Made by a program: the position numbers and the translations under genes. From assembly GCA_024397935.1 (NCBI GenBank), contig CP073743.1, positions 2,170,001-2,234,000 of the forward strand: a stretch of DNA of 64,000 bases, in the 5' to 3' direction. The notes under the pieces were generated by a model, which had not been told where the DNA came from, did not search any database, and saw only the letters and a program-made list of their open reading frames with translations. The DNA comes from a bacterium SCSIO 12844. GTDB taxonomy: Bacteria; Pseudomonadota; Gammaproteobacteria; Francisellales; Francisellaceae. Within the stretch, counting starts at the first letter, position 1. Each line of letters opens with the position of its first letter. Shown piece after piece: positions 52,353-61,168 of this stretch.

Positions 52353-53906
52353 CAGCAATTCCCGCTATTAATGACACGGGTTGCAAATAAAGACTTTTAG
52401 ACCGATCATATATTTATTTTTCGTAACCTAGTTATTTTACAATGAACAATCAATTTAAAAAACATCTATCTATACCAGGTTTATTACACACATTAAGAAA
52501 TAGCTTTGCAAAAGCTACTGATAGGAAGTCATCCAGCATTTACTCACTTGTTGATTGTTTGATGTGTGGCATGGCAGTATTTGGAATGAAGTATCCTTCA
52601 TTACTTAAATTTGATAAAGATATGCGATCAGAGGGCAGTTTGGTTAAAAATAATATTAGCTCATTATATAAAGTTGAAAAAGTGCCATGTGATACATATT
52701 TACGTGAACGTTTAGATGAAATTGATTATCTTCAATTACGTCAGTCATTTAATGCATTACTAAGCAATCTACAAAGAGGTAAAGTTCTAGAGCAATATTG
52801 TTTTTATAATGATTATTATTTGATTTCCAGTGACGGCACAGGGATGTTTTCATCACATGAAGTGCATTGTGATAATTGCTGTGTAAAACATCACCGTAAT
52901 GGAACAAAAACTTATTATCATCAAATGTTGTGTGCTTCGATTGTACATCCTGATATAAAGCAAGTGATTCCATTAGCGCCTGAGCCAATTATTAAAAGTG
53001 ATGGAACAAAGAAAAATGATTGTGAGCGAAATGCAGCGAAACGTTTAATTAAACGTCTTCGCCAAGAACACCCGCACTTAGCAATGATTTTTGTTGAAGA
53101 TGCCTTATATGCCAATGGCCCTCATATTGATGACCTAAACAAACATAATATTCATTATATTCTAGGAGTAAAACCAAGTGATCATACCTGGCTTTTTGAC
53201 TGGGTTAAAGCAAGTAAATCCGAGTTTTTGTCGATGTCACTAGAGGGTGTTAAACATGAATTTGAGTGGGTTAATCAAGCTGAATTAAATGAAACTAGAA
53301 GTGATATTAAGGTTAACTTTTTGTCTTATAAACAGACAAATAAAAAAGGTAAAGTACAGCATTTTACTTGGGTGACAGACCTTGATCTTAATTCAAACAA
53401 TGTATTTAAAATAATGACAGGAGCACGTGCACGCTGGAAAATTGAAAATGAGACATTTAATACATTAAAAAATCAAGGGTATAATTTTGAACACAATTTT
53501 GGTCATGGAGCAAACAACTTATGTACAGTATTTGGCTTTTTGATGCTATTGGCATTTTTGGTAGATCAAATTCAAGAACTATGCTGTCCATTATTTAAGT
53601 CGGCATTAAAAAAATTAGAGACAAGAAGTCGTTTATGGGACAGAATAAGAAGTGCTTTTTTTATAGCACAGATTAATAGTTGGGAAGCGCTATATTTACA
53701 CCTATCAGGAAAAGTTAAAGCCCAATTGATCATCGACACTGGTTAATTATATTTTGCCATGAACATCGTGTTTTTAACTATACCCGGTTATTTATTAATG
53801 AGACATAAAAATCTAATATACGGTGCATATGCTGTAGCGGTAAGTATTGTCAATGAGAATGCTAATGGAATTAATAATTAAATGAAAAATTAAGCGGGAA
53901 TAGCTG
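52353..53906 (+). mobile_element. Insertion sequence, copy 2 (1554 bp)
   Basis: This is the same element as at 26296-27849, in opposite orientation, with the same ends (CAGCAATTCCCGCT and CAGCTATTCCCGCT). Perfect 9-bp target duplications, ATAATTTTT, lie at 52344-52352 and 53907-53915. Protein and compared DNA segments are identical between copies. It interrupts a 388-codon gene. Confidence 0.96.
52442..53746 (+). CDS. DDE transposase of IS copy 2
   Basis: The 434-residue transposase is identical to that of copy 1, with Asp131, Asp220 and a late RWKIENE glutamate as probable catalytic triad. The frame is intact. About 160 noncoding bases separate its stop from the right inverted repeat. Confidence 0.9.
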   Translation: MNNQFKKHLSIPGLLHTLRNSFAKATDRKSSSIYSLVDCLMCGMAVFGMKYPSLLKFDKDMRSEGSLVKNNISSLYKVEKVPCDTYLRERLDEIDYLQLRQSFNALLSNLQRGKVLEQYCFYNDYYLISSDGTGMFSSHEVHCDNCCVKHHRNGTKTYYHQMLCASIVHPDIKQVIPLAPEPIIKSDGTKKNDCERNAAKRLIKRLRQEHPHLAMIFVEDALYANGPHIDDLNKHNIHYILGVKPSDHTWLFDWVKASKSEFLSMSLEGVKHEFEWVNQAELNETRSDIKVNFLSYKQTNKKGKVQHFTWVTDLDLNSNNVFKIMTGARARWKIENETFNTLKNQGYNFEHNFGHGANNLCTVFGFLMLLAFLVDQIQELCCPLFKSALKKLETRSRLWDRIRSAFFIAQINSWEALYLHLSGKVKAQLIIDTG

Positions 53907-54442
53907 ATAATTTTTAGACTTTCATTTGGTTCTATATTATTTAAACAAAGCTGAAAAACTAAATTTTCTATAAACTTAACTCTATTTATATCCTTATATT
54001 TCACTGTGCTATTTGCCATCAAAGGTGAAATAAAATGAACATATTCATTATTAATTTCATTCTGAGATAATCCTTCACAAAATTGACTAATTTGAACCTG
54101 TTTTCCAGCAAAGTGTATAGAATCTATCACCGTCACTTTTTGTGGATTCAAAGCCACTATTTCTTTGAATAATTCAGACATTTGCTCAAAATCATTAATA
54201 TCAACTCGCTTACGAATTACATTATCTCTTTTAGAATCACTCTGATATTTTTTGTTATCTAAGCTATATAAACAATCATTACCTGCTAAAAATAAACTTT
54301 CATGCGCTTGATTAAAGCCAGAACCAAATAATAGAACTATCCGCACAACCCTATCCTATAACAATACATTTTATCTGTATAAGTTAAACCATTTTAAGCT
54401 AACAAATCACATCAAAAAATAATATAAAAACCATTAAAATAG

Positions 54443-55327
54443 TTACTGCACATAAACTGGCAAAGACTGCAAAATTGGATCTTGGTATGGAATTTTATCC
54501 GTACGTACTTTTGAACGCTTATCTGAGGCTTCTTTAATTGTAACAGGATATGATTGTGCCTGAGCTGTCACCAAAGGCATTGTCATTGGTGTTAAACGAT
54601 AAGTTTTACCTTGATAGATATAAGCTCGATAAGTTGAAAAGTTATAGCGCATGACAAGTTTTTTATGCTCTGCTAATGCATCAAGTACTTTTAAATCATG
54701 TGTAGTATAAGTTAAGCTATCGGCTTCTTGTGGATATTTTAAACGGCTAGTTAATATACCCTTTAGTTCTACTTTATCAATTTTTCGACTCGTAACCATA
54801 TCATGTTTAACAATTAAGACCTCTCTTACTGGTAATGATAAATTTTCAGGTAATGGAATCTGTCGATAAACCATTTTCCAATTAATTCTAGCTTCAATTG
54901 TTTTAGCTTGAACATAACGCTGATAGACTTCATTTTGAATTTCATTTTTTAAGGGTACAGGCAAAGCATTTTTTTCAATTAATTGATAGATTTCTGACAC
55001 CAATTGTTTAATCTGTTGTTTGGTTTGATTGATTTGATTAACCACTTCTAATGATTGTTCATCTTTAATATTAATACTACCAGCAAGCGTTGTTGTCTCT
55101 CCTGGTAATAAATCATCCGTATAATGATAAGCTGTATATAAGCCAAAGATTTGATCAATTGTCACCGCATGATTTATCTCTATAATGGATGCAGTTTTCT
55201 TATAGCTTAATAACATCGTAAATAGCTGATTAAGCACACCAAAAGTTTCAATAATCTCATTTTTAAGTTTATTTAATGCAGTTAATTGATAGTCACTTAA
55301 TGAGTCTAAAACTGACTTTCGTCCCAT
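54443..55327 (-). CDS. Possible Tus-like replication-terminus protein
   Basis: The 294-residue basic protein is not one I can name with certainty. Its order of blocks resembles E. coli Tus (309 residues): an N-terminal helical part, LLPGETTTLAG followed by QINQTKQQIKQLV (compare LPG...HINKLKTTFEHIV), a RINWKMVYRQIP block followed by LPVREVLIVKHDMVTSRKIDK (compare EWVHRHLPG and the [20 protein letters not shown] region), YIYQGKTYRLTPMTMPLVTA (compare the CPTPLIA strand) and a terminal LPVYVQ (compare LHLYVAD). Tus binds Ter sites and blocks replication forks. The similarity is by eye only; no Ter site was convincingly found. It is 22 bases downstream of the thioesterase gene. Confidence 0.4.
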   Translation of the reverse strand: MGRKSVLDSLSDYQLTALNKLKNEIIETFGVLNQLFTMLLSYKKTASIIEINHAVTIDQIFGLYTAYHYTDDLLPGETTTLAGSINIKDEQSLEVVNQINQTKQQIKQLVSEIYQLIEKNALPVPLKNEIQNEVYQRYVQAKTIEARINWKMVYRQIPLPENLSLPVREVLIVKHDMVTSRKIDKVELKGILTSRLKYPQEADSLTYTTHDLKVLDALAEHKKLVMRYNFSTYRAYIYQGKTYRLTPMTMPLVTAQAQSYPVTIKEASDKRSKVRTDKIPYQDPILQSLPVYVQ

Positions 55328-55349
55328 TATCTATCCTTTTTATATCAGT

Positions 55350-55760
55350 TTATATAATAGCTTCAGCTTTTTGATACGTTTTAAATGCTTCAGGAACAAA
55401 AAAACGACGTTTCCCCTGATAAACTTCAACACAAGTTGCTGTTAGATTAGCACTGACAACTAAACTTTCATTTTCATGGTAAATAGTTTGTTCAATTAAA
55501 ATTTTAATTGGTCCATCAATAATAGGTTTAGTTAAAATATAAAACCGGTCATTTAAACGTAGACTTTGTTTAAATGAAAGACTTGCATCTGCTAGAATTA
55601 AATTCTTGCCATTTTCAGACCAGGCAACAAAATCAATACCTAAGACAGTTTCTAAAAAATGAATACGAGCGCGATCCAGATAAGCATAATATCGCACATT
55701 ATTTACAATTCCCTGCCCATCAACATCATAAGGCTGAACTTGAAAGTCAATCCGCTGCAT
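55350..55760 (-). CDS. Hotdog-fold acyl-CoA thioesterase (4-hydroxybenzoyl-CoA/YbgC type)
   Basis: The 136-residue protein has the hotdog thioesterase signature YDVDGQGIVNNVRYYAYLDRAR (in the segment 9-30), with the catalytic Asp and the VNN..Y..YL..AR helix, followed by the beta strands typical of the YbgC/4HBT family. It should hydrolyse an acyl-CoA in the cytoplasm; the substrate is unknown. It precedes the Tus-like gene by 22 bases on the same strand and may be co-transcribed with it. No tol-pal genes are nearby, so it is not the classical ybgC locus. Confidence 0.82.
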   Translation of the reverse strand: MQRIDFQVQPYDVDGQGIVNNVRYYAYLDRARIHFLETVLGIDFVAWSENGKNLILADASLSFKQSLRLNDRFYILTKPIIDGPIKILIEQTIYHENESLVVSANLTATCVEVYQGKRRFFVPEAFKTYQKAEAII

Positions 55761-55824
55761 TAGTCCTTATCTCCTTTTTTACTTCCCTAACTCTTATTGC
55801 AGCAAATTTTTTGCTTAATTGCAA

Positions 55825-56313
55825 TTATTGCTTTAGACGCGGATCATCTTTTTCATGGATATAGTAAATATTATCTCCGCCATGCAAATGAAGCTCAACA
55901 ATCGTATTATCATCTAAAAAGTCTAATGCCTGAACTTGTTTTGATTTCACAGCTTTAAATTGGCCTTGATTTAACACAGTTTCACTTCTTTCATTTTTCT
56001 TTGCACCATGCGCTCCATACTCTATTAATTCAACGCTTCCATTTAATATCAATATATGCTCATCTCCATCATAATAATGCTTAGGAATCTTATATCCCAT
56101 ATTACCCCGAACACGTATAGCATAATGTCCACATGTTTTATCCGAATATAGCACTTCAACATCTGCTCCTTTAGGTAAACTCGTCCCTTCAGTGGGATAC
56201 CATGTAAAGTGATTACTAGATAAAGGAATCATTTTGGCAAATAATTCAAATGGAACAAATAACAATACAATAACAAGAAAAAGTTTATTAATTCTACTAG
56301 TCTTATTACTCAT
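55825..56313 (-). CDS. Exported cupin-domain protein
   Basis: The 162-residue protein has an N-terminal signal or anchor (hydrophobic stretch about 11-25, LFLVIVLLFVPFELFA) and a cupin barrel with GYKIPKHYYDGDEHILILNGSVEL as motif 1 and a weaker motif 2 near VELHLHGGDNIYYIH. His residues in both could bind a metal. Exported single-domain cupins often act as periplasmic enzymes or binding proteins; the function here is unknown. It lies 64 bases upstream of the thioesterase on the same strand. Confidence 0.7.
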   Translation of the reverse strand: MSNKTSRINKLFLVIVLLFVPFELFAKMIPLSSNHFTWYPTEGTSLPKGADVEVLYSDKTCGHYAIRVRGNMGYKIPKHYYDGDEHILILNGSVELIEYGAHGAKKNERSETVLNQGQFKAVKSKQVQALDFLDDNTIVELHLHGGDNIYYIHEKDDPRLKQ

Positions 56314-56471
56314 AGCTAAACCATTTTTAATCTATCAATACATACTCTAAGGTATAGATTAATTTGCTAAAGAAGCAATATTACAGCAAAAAGAATTTTT
56401 AATAAGTATACTTATACTTTTTTGATTATCTGATAATACAATACGCATCAGCATCAATTTATTTTCTATTT

Positions 56472-57326
56472 CTATAATATAGCACACCAAGAATTATTAA
56501 TTTTTTGCAGTTTATGTTCAGATTCTGATTCTACAAAACAAAGCTTAGGGTTTTGTTTATCATTATCGTCTATTGTCATTAATGAATCAATTTCCTTATC
56601 TGTCACATGCGCAACAGGAATACTACTAAAGCGCTGATGTCTATATTCGTCAGGCGTATAATTTTCATTATTATCTCTATTATCATGTATAAAAAACGCT
56701 TTACTTTTTATTCCTTTTTCCTGGAGTCTCCTTTCAATACCTATATCTATTATTTGATTATTAATATTATTACGAACCTCTGGCAAATGACAGCCCCCAA
56801 AGCAACCTATAATATGCTGATATCTATTTTTCTTATATAAATTACAGATTGTTTGAGATGCTACTTCATTAAAATTTATTAAGCGTTCATCACTGTCGCC
56901 ATATATATTTTTAAGGCCAAAGATTTTTTTATTTATATCTGTATCATTTGAGGTGACATACACTTTTTCCTGCTCAGTCAATTCTAATTGCAATATGAGT
57001 TCTTGAAGCAATTTATTTTTGATTTTAATATCCATAGTAGTTTCTATTCTTGCAAAAGGATTTGATAAATCAGTTTCTATTTGAATTAAATCTACCCCTA
57101 ATTTACTTAAACGTTGTTTAACTCTCTCCATACTAGGATGAAATATCTCTCCAGGGTACTCTTCTAATAAAATAGCTACATTTTTACCTAAAAACTCTGA
57201 TTTATGCAGCTCTAAATGAAATATACCTCTGTATACGTCAAGGCCATGATTTTCACCCAGTAATATTACATTTGCACTTTCATTACTCATTTCAGATCTT
57301 ATTAGATCGAATAAATTAATTGACAT
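56472..57326 (-). CDS. EreA/ChaN-like protein with a C-terminal CaaX box
   Basis: The 284-residue protein opens with VILLGENHG (GxxH, residues 24-27), has LLEEYPGE (Glu55/56) and later CFGGCHLPE (His180). This GxxH-E-GxxH spacing recalls the Tiki/TraB/EreA/ChaN superfamily; assignment is tentative. Strikingly, the last four residues are CAIL (Cys281), a canonical CaaX box of the geranylgeranylated type, identical to the C-terminus of the mammalian G-protein gamma-2 subunit. Bacteria do not prenylate such boxes, but several Legionella effectors exploit host prenyltransferases. It has no signal peptide and a strong GGGGGGAG ribosome site. It stands apart from its neighbours. The host-targeting role is inferred. 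Confidence 0.6.
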   Translation of the reverse strand: MSINLFDLIRSEMSNESANVILLGENHGLDVYRGIFHLELHKSEFLGKNVAILLEEYPGEIFHPSMERVKQRLSKLGVDLIQIETDLSNPFARIETTMDIKIKNKLLQELILQLELTEQEKVYVTSNDTDINKKIFGLKNIYGDSDERLINFNEVASQTICNLYKKNRYQHIIGCFGGCHLPEVRNNINNQIIDIGIERRLQEKGIKSKAFFIHDNRDNNENYTPDEYRHQRFSSIPVAHVTDKEIDSLMTIDDNDKQNPKLCFVESESEHKLQKINNSWCAIL

Positions 57327-57448
57327 TTTTCTCCCCCCAGTAACTTATTAAAGATTACTTAAAATATAATCACACTACAAATAAAGCAGTGCATCAAAAA
57401 TTACCACAATGCGTATTAAAAGTAAACAAAAAATACAAACTTTATATT

Positions 57449-59551
57449 TTAATCACTCATTAAACTAATATAATCTTTAAACAACTTTCCAGAAGGTGAA
57501 AAACGATTGATTGATTTTGCTAACTCTTGTTCATTAGTAAACTGAGTAATATGTTTTAGGTGTTCACATACGCAATGATAATTCATTTCATATAAAAAAC
57601 GCACTGAATTGGTTGGCTTTAAATCATAAGGAAAGCCTTTTCTTTTACTTTGATACCACTGATTTAGTTTTAATTGATCATTACCACCAACAACAAGCAG
57701 CTTTTCTTTTGCTCTTGTAATGGCAACATAAAATAAACGACGCTCACTCTCTTGAGACAAGTAATGTTCTCCTGCACCAAAAAACGCACTTTCTGTTGCA
57801 TCTAAAAGAATTACTTTTGACCATTCTAAGCCTTTTGCTCTGTGAATCGATAATACATTAACGCCATTTGTATGTAACTCATCTGAAGATGCTTTTTCTT
57901 TTAACTCAAGAAAATGAGCTAAAAAATTACTTGCATCTAATTGAACTGATTGTGCATATTGTACAACCGCCTCACAAATACAGTTATTATCATAGGCTTC
58001 TGTTAGACCATACTGCTTTGATTTAAAATAATAATCATACTCTAAAGCGTCAATAATTTTATTTAATAATTGTGCTGCACTTATTTGATCATTCATCAAC
58101 GTTAATTCTTGCCATAGATAAGAACGCAAACGAATTCGCTCCGCTTGAAATGGTTTTAATGAATAATTAGCAGATAACCGTAATAGTACTTGCGCCCCCT
58201 CTTTAGGATGTTGCGCAATTTGATTAATCACAGTCTCTAGCATATTTTGACGCAAATATAGAGATGGACAAAGTAACATAGCACGTAAATAAGTTTTTCT
58301 CTCTTGAATCGTTAGTGGCTCAAAAAATGCCGTCTGCGATACTAATGCTAAATGCCCAATTAATGACAAAGTTACTTGTGCATGGGTAACGCCTTCATTA
58401 CCTAAAATTTGATACGGTAACTTATGTTTTAAACAAGCTAATTCAAACAATGCTGCAGAACTGTATTTTCTTACTAAAATAGCAACATCACTTAAGCTCT
58501 TTTCAGGCTTGGCTTTAAGCCATTGCTCAATCATTGATGGTAGCTGATCAATACTGTGACTATAGGTAACTTCAATCTCTGTTGGTGGAGTTATATGATG
58601 CGAAATACAAAGATTTTTAAGTCGTTGTTTATTTTGAGTAATAATATAATTTGCCGCTAATGATAATTTATGCCCATAACGAAATGTATTTGAAAGCTTA
58701 TAATTTGTCACATTGCCAAATTCTTTAGCAAAACCTTTTAACATATAATAAGGCTTTGAGCCTCGCCACTCATAAATCGTTTGATCTACATCACCAACAA
58801 CCATAATTTCAGTAGTATCATTAACAAATAATTTAATTAGCGCTTGCTGAACTGCATTAATATCCTGATATTCATCAATAATAATATAAGGATATGTCCA
58901 TGGAATATTATTTTTTTCTTCTGGGTTATCATTTAAAAGTTGAATGGGTTCAAAAATTAAATCATCAAATGTTCTTAGGCGCTCTGACTGCCTAAGTGTT
59001 TCATAATGAGTAAAAAATGCATTTAACAATATTTTTTCTTTCTTAGTTAGCTTAATATTAAAATCATCCATACCATCAGTTTCAAGTAACTGACTTTGAA
59101 CATCTGACTTTATCAATGTTAAATAATTTTCATGTTGGTCGATTAACTCTGCATCAATATCATCTACCAACTGCCCTTCTCGTTTTAATTTTTCTAATGC
59201 AGTTTGAATTAATTTTCGATACTGCCAATTTTGCGTTATTAGCTGATAATTCGGCAGTTTTTTTAATTGAACAAAAAATCGAGTCAAGGAATAGCCTAAG
59301 CCATGAAATGTTTTAACTTGTACTTGATTTGCTTTAGAACCAATCACGGATGTTAATCGTTTTTGAAAGTCCATTTGTGCAGATTTATTATACATAACAA
59401 CTAAGATTGTTTCTGGTTTAATATCTTGGTCAATTAAATGTTTAATACGTAACACCATTGTCTGTGTTTTACCACTACCTGCAACCGCTGAAACAATAGC
59501 ATGACCTGATTGATGCGCAACGACTTGTTTTTGCTCATTTGTTAATTCCAT
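57449..59551 (-). CDS. UvrD/Rep/PcrA-family superfamily 1 DNA helicase
   Basis: The 700-residue helicase carries the SF1A motifs in order: Q motif and Walker A (LTNEQKQVV then AVAGSGKT, 22-29), motif II IIIDEYQDIN, motif III VVGDVDQTIYEWRG, motif IV LSNTFRYG, motif V VLSIHRAKGLEW and motif VI RRLFYVAITRAKEKL. It is a 3'-5' ATP-dependent DNA helicase of repair or replication restart. The sequence is UvrD-like but shorter, and motif II has Tyr (DEYQD) instead of the usual Phe or Ala, so I do not assign it as uvrD, rep or pcrA. It is followed by no partner gene. Confidence 0.85.
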   Translation of the reverse strand: MELTNEQKQVVAHQSGHAIVSAVAGSGKTQTMVLRIKHLIDQDIKPETILVVMYNKSAQMDFQKRLTSVIGSKANQVQVKTFHGLGYSLTRFFVQLKKLPNYQLITQNWQYRKLIQTALEKLKREGQLVDDIDAELIDQHENYLTLIKSDVQSQLLETDGMDDFNIKLTKKEKILLNAFFTHYETLRQSERLRTFDDLIFEPIQLLNDNPEEKNNIPWTYPYIIIDEYQDINAVQQALIKLFVNDTTEIMVVGDVDQTIYEWRGSKPYYMLKGFAKEFGNVTNYKLSNTFRYGHKLSLAANYIITQNKQRLKNLCISHHITPPTEIEVTYSHSIDQLPSMIEQWLKAKPEKSLSDVAILVRKYSSAALFELACLKHKLPYQILGNEGVTHAQVTLSLIGHLALVSQTAFFEPLTIQERKTYLRAMLLCPSLYLRQNMLETVINQIAQHPKEGAQVLLRLSANYSLKPFQAERIRLRSYLWQELTLMNDQISAAQLLNKIIDALEYDYYFKSKQYGLTEAYDNNCICEAVVQYAQSVQLDASNFLAHFLELKEKASSDELHTNGVNVLSIHRAKGLEWSKVILLDATESAFFGAGEHYLSQESERRLFYVAITRAKEKLLVVGGNDQLKLNQWYQSKRKGFPYDLKPTNSVRFLYEMNYHCVCEHLKHITQFTNEQELAKSINRFSPSGKLFKDYISLMSD

Positions 59552-59577
59552 TTTAATTATGCGCTTATATTTTTCTA

Positions 59578-59925
59578 CTACTTTAAGATTTGCTTTATTA
59601 AACCTTTAATTAATTTCCATAGCAAGCTTATATTACCGATTAATAGATGCCAAAGGAAAAAAATAATCTCTTTTGTATCAAAAATTAATTGCTTAAAGTA
59701 AATAGAAAGTGAAACTTTGTTAATCGACACCAAAGCTCTTAAAGGCCAAAATAGCCAAATGAACAAAACAATAAATAATACCCATATTCCAAACGAACCA
59801 ACAGGCACTCGATAACCACTTAACCAAATAAGAAAACTCAAAGGGATAACCACGACTATAATAAAAAGTACCAACAACTTTAATAGTAAAAATACCATAT
59901 GTGATACTACTTTCACTTCAAACAA
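59578..59925 (-). CDS. Small hydrophobic membrane protein, unknown
   Basis: The 115-residue protein has about three membrane helices (near 10-33, 45-65 and 85-108) and a basic C-terminus. No family is recognised. It is 26 bases upstream of the helicase gene on the same strand. The ATG nine codons in (59898) is a possible alternative start. Confidence 0.55.
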   Translation of the reverse strand: MFEVKVVSHMVFLLLKLLVLFIIVVVIPLSFLIWLSGYRVPVGSFGIWVLFIVLFIWLFWPLRALVSINKVSLSIYFKQLIFDTKEIIFFLWHLLIGNISLLWKLIKGLIKQILK

Positions 59926-60089
59926 GCCCCTTACAAAATCAATTAAATCAATAACATTTGCTACTATTTTATTCTAGCAAATTTAAATCAATCTGCGTAA
60001 ATGTTATACAAAAATGAAAACAGGCCATTGAAATAGAGTGCATGCTCTTATAGAATAGCCCTCTGTAATTAATTGTAATGAGAAGAAGT

Positions 60090-60452
60090 ATGACAGAACA
60101 AAAAGAACAAGATTCAAAAAAAATATTAAACATTGCACTAGAAGCTTTAGATGATTTGCGTGCAGAGAATGTATCAACTATGTTAGTTGAGCACATCACA
60201 GACATGATGGAATATATTGTCATTGCAACTGCAACATCACGCCAACATGCTGTATCACTTGGTAAACACTTAAAAGAACAAGCAAAGCATAAATCAGTTG
60301 AGATCTTAGGCATGGAAGGCTTAGATAATGGCGAATGGATTTTAGTCGACCTAGGCGATGTTGTTGTGCATATCATGCTTGAAGCAACACGCACTTATTA
60401 TGAATTAGAAAAATTATGGGATATCCCTAGATTAAAGGCTAATGAAGGTTAA
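60090..60452 (+). CDS. rsfS: RsfS ribosomal silencing factor
   Basis: RsfS binds ribosomal protein uL14 and blocks joining of the subunits under starvation. The 120-residue protein has the family blocks ALDDLRAENVSTMLV, MMEYIVIATATSRQHAVSLGKHL, GMEGLDNGEWILVDLGDVVVHIM and TRTYYELEKLW. The ATG at 60090 is better placed behind GAAGAAG than the ATG at 60078. rlmH, which often follows rsfS in gammaproteobacteria, and nadD are not adjacent here. The minus-strand frame opposite is a shadow. Confidence 0.93.
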   Translation: MTEQKEQDSKKILNIALEALDDLRAENVSTMLVEHITDMMEYIVIATATSRQHAVSLGKHLKEQAKHKSVEILGMEGLDNGEWILVDLGDVVVHIMLEATRTYYELEKLWDIPRLKANEG

Positions 60453-60473
60453 ATAATAAAATAAGCCTATATA

Positions 60474-61157
60474 CTAAGCATATTCTTTTATTTCTAAAAG
60501 TAATGCTAACATTGCTATAGAAGGCTCAATTAATTTAATAGCAATCTGATTATCTATTAGCATTTTTTCTAGTTGCAAATGAAAATAACTAAAATGCGTA
60601 CAGCCTAATATAACAGCTTCTACCCCCTTTTGAGCCATAATTTCTAACTGCAAAATCAAACCATGCTTAAGAATTAAAGTTTCGCAAGATAAATTATTTT
60701 CAATATCATCAACCAAATCCAAACAGCCAATACCATTAACATATTTTAACAAAGGACTTTGTTTATATAGAAATTGCTCAATTCTACCAGCACTCTGTGT
60801 ATTAGCTGCTAATAATCCAATATGATTTAAACCTTTGATATTATCTAAATAACCATCTAAAGGTGAAATAATATTCAGCTTAAGTATTTGAGATAGCTTT
60901 TTTAAATCAATAGCAATACTTAGAGAATTACAATAAATAAAGATAATTGATTGATTAAGCTTATATTGATTTAATACTAAGTTAATTTTCTCTAATACAA
61001 CATCAAAAAGTAATGCTGGATTATTTTGCAGCTGAGTTTGTTGATATGGACTCTCTGAAATAGGACAGGCAATTGAGTTAAAATCATGTTTTTTTAATAA
61101 ATTAACACCCATATCAGCATCAACTTTAGTTCCTGCTACAACAATTATTTTTTGCAT
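60474..61157 (-). CDS. Aspartate/glutamate racemase family protein
   Basis: The 227-residue protein has the two-cysteine racemase layout: YCNSLS (first catalytic Cys, compare ACNTAS) and ILGCTHFSY (second, compare LGCTHYP). This is the Asp/Glu racemase fold including MurI, which makes D-glutamate for peptidoglycan. It is shorter than MurI (about 265), and the N-terminal motif, normally DSGVGG, is replaced by VAGTKVDADMG, so MurI identity is unsure; D-aspartate or another substrate is possible. It follows the DinG-like helicase by 11 bases on the same strand. Confidence 0.75.
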   Translation of the reverse strand: MQKIIVVAGTKVDADMGVNLLKKHDFNSIACPISESPYQQTQLQNNPALLFDVVLEKINLVLNQYKLNQSIIFIYCNSLSIAIDLKKLSQILKLNIISPLDGYLDNIKGLNHIGLLAANTQSAGRIEQFLYKQSPLLKYVNGIGCLDLVDDIENNLSCETLILKHGLILQLEIMAQKGVEAVILGCTHFSYFHLQLEKMLIDNQIAIKLIEPSIAMLALLLEIKEYA

Positions 61158-61168
61158 ATTAATCTAAT

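Larger units (their letters stand above)
51617..54346 (-). pseudogene. Orphan gene split by an IS element (388 codons when restored)
   Basis: The gene starts at a GTG (54346, with AGGATAGGG upstream) and reads to 53907. It is then interrupted by the 1554-bp IS (52353-53906) and resumes at 52352, ending at 51617. Removing the IS and one copy of the 9-bp duplication ATAATTTTT joins the halves in frame (SLKI to INVLCNDYVQEDKIT), giving 388 residues. The product shows an N-terminal segment MRIVLLFGSGFNQAHE, a helical middle and a charged C-terminus; no family is recognised. The lack of other mutations implies a very recent insertion. An internal ATG at 52258 could give a truncated 213-residue product. 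Confidence 0.9.

Noticed and set aside
53813-54346. Apparent 177-residue gene at the right end of IS copy 2
   Set aside because: Its last residues are read from the IS end; it is the 5' part of the disrupted 388-codon gene, not a separate gene.
59969-60394. A 141-codon minus-strand frame
   Set aside because: It lies opposite rsfS, which is clearly conserved; the translation is Ser/Cys-rich without family features.
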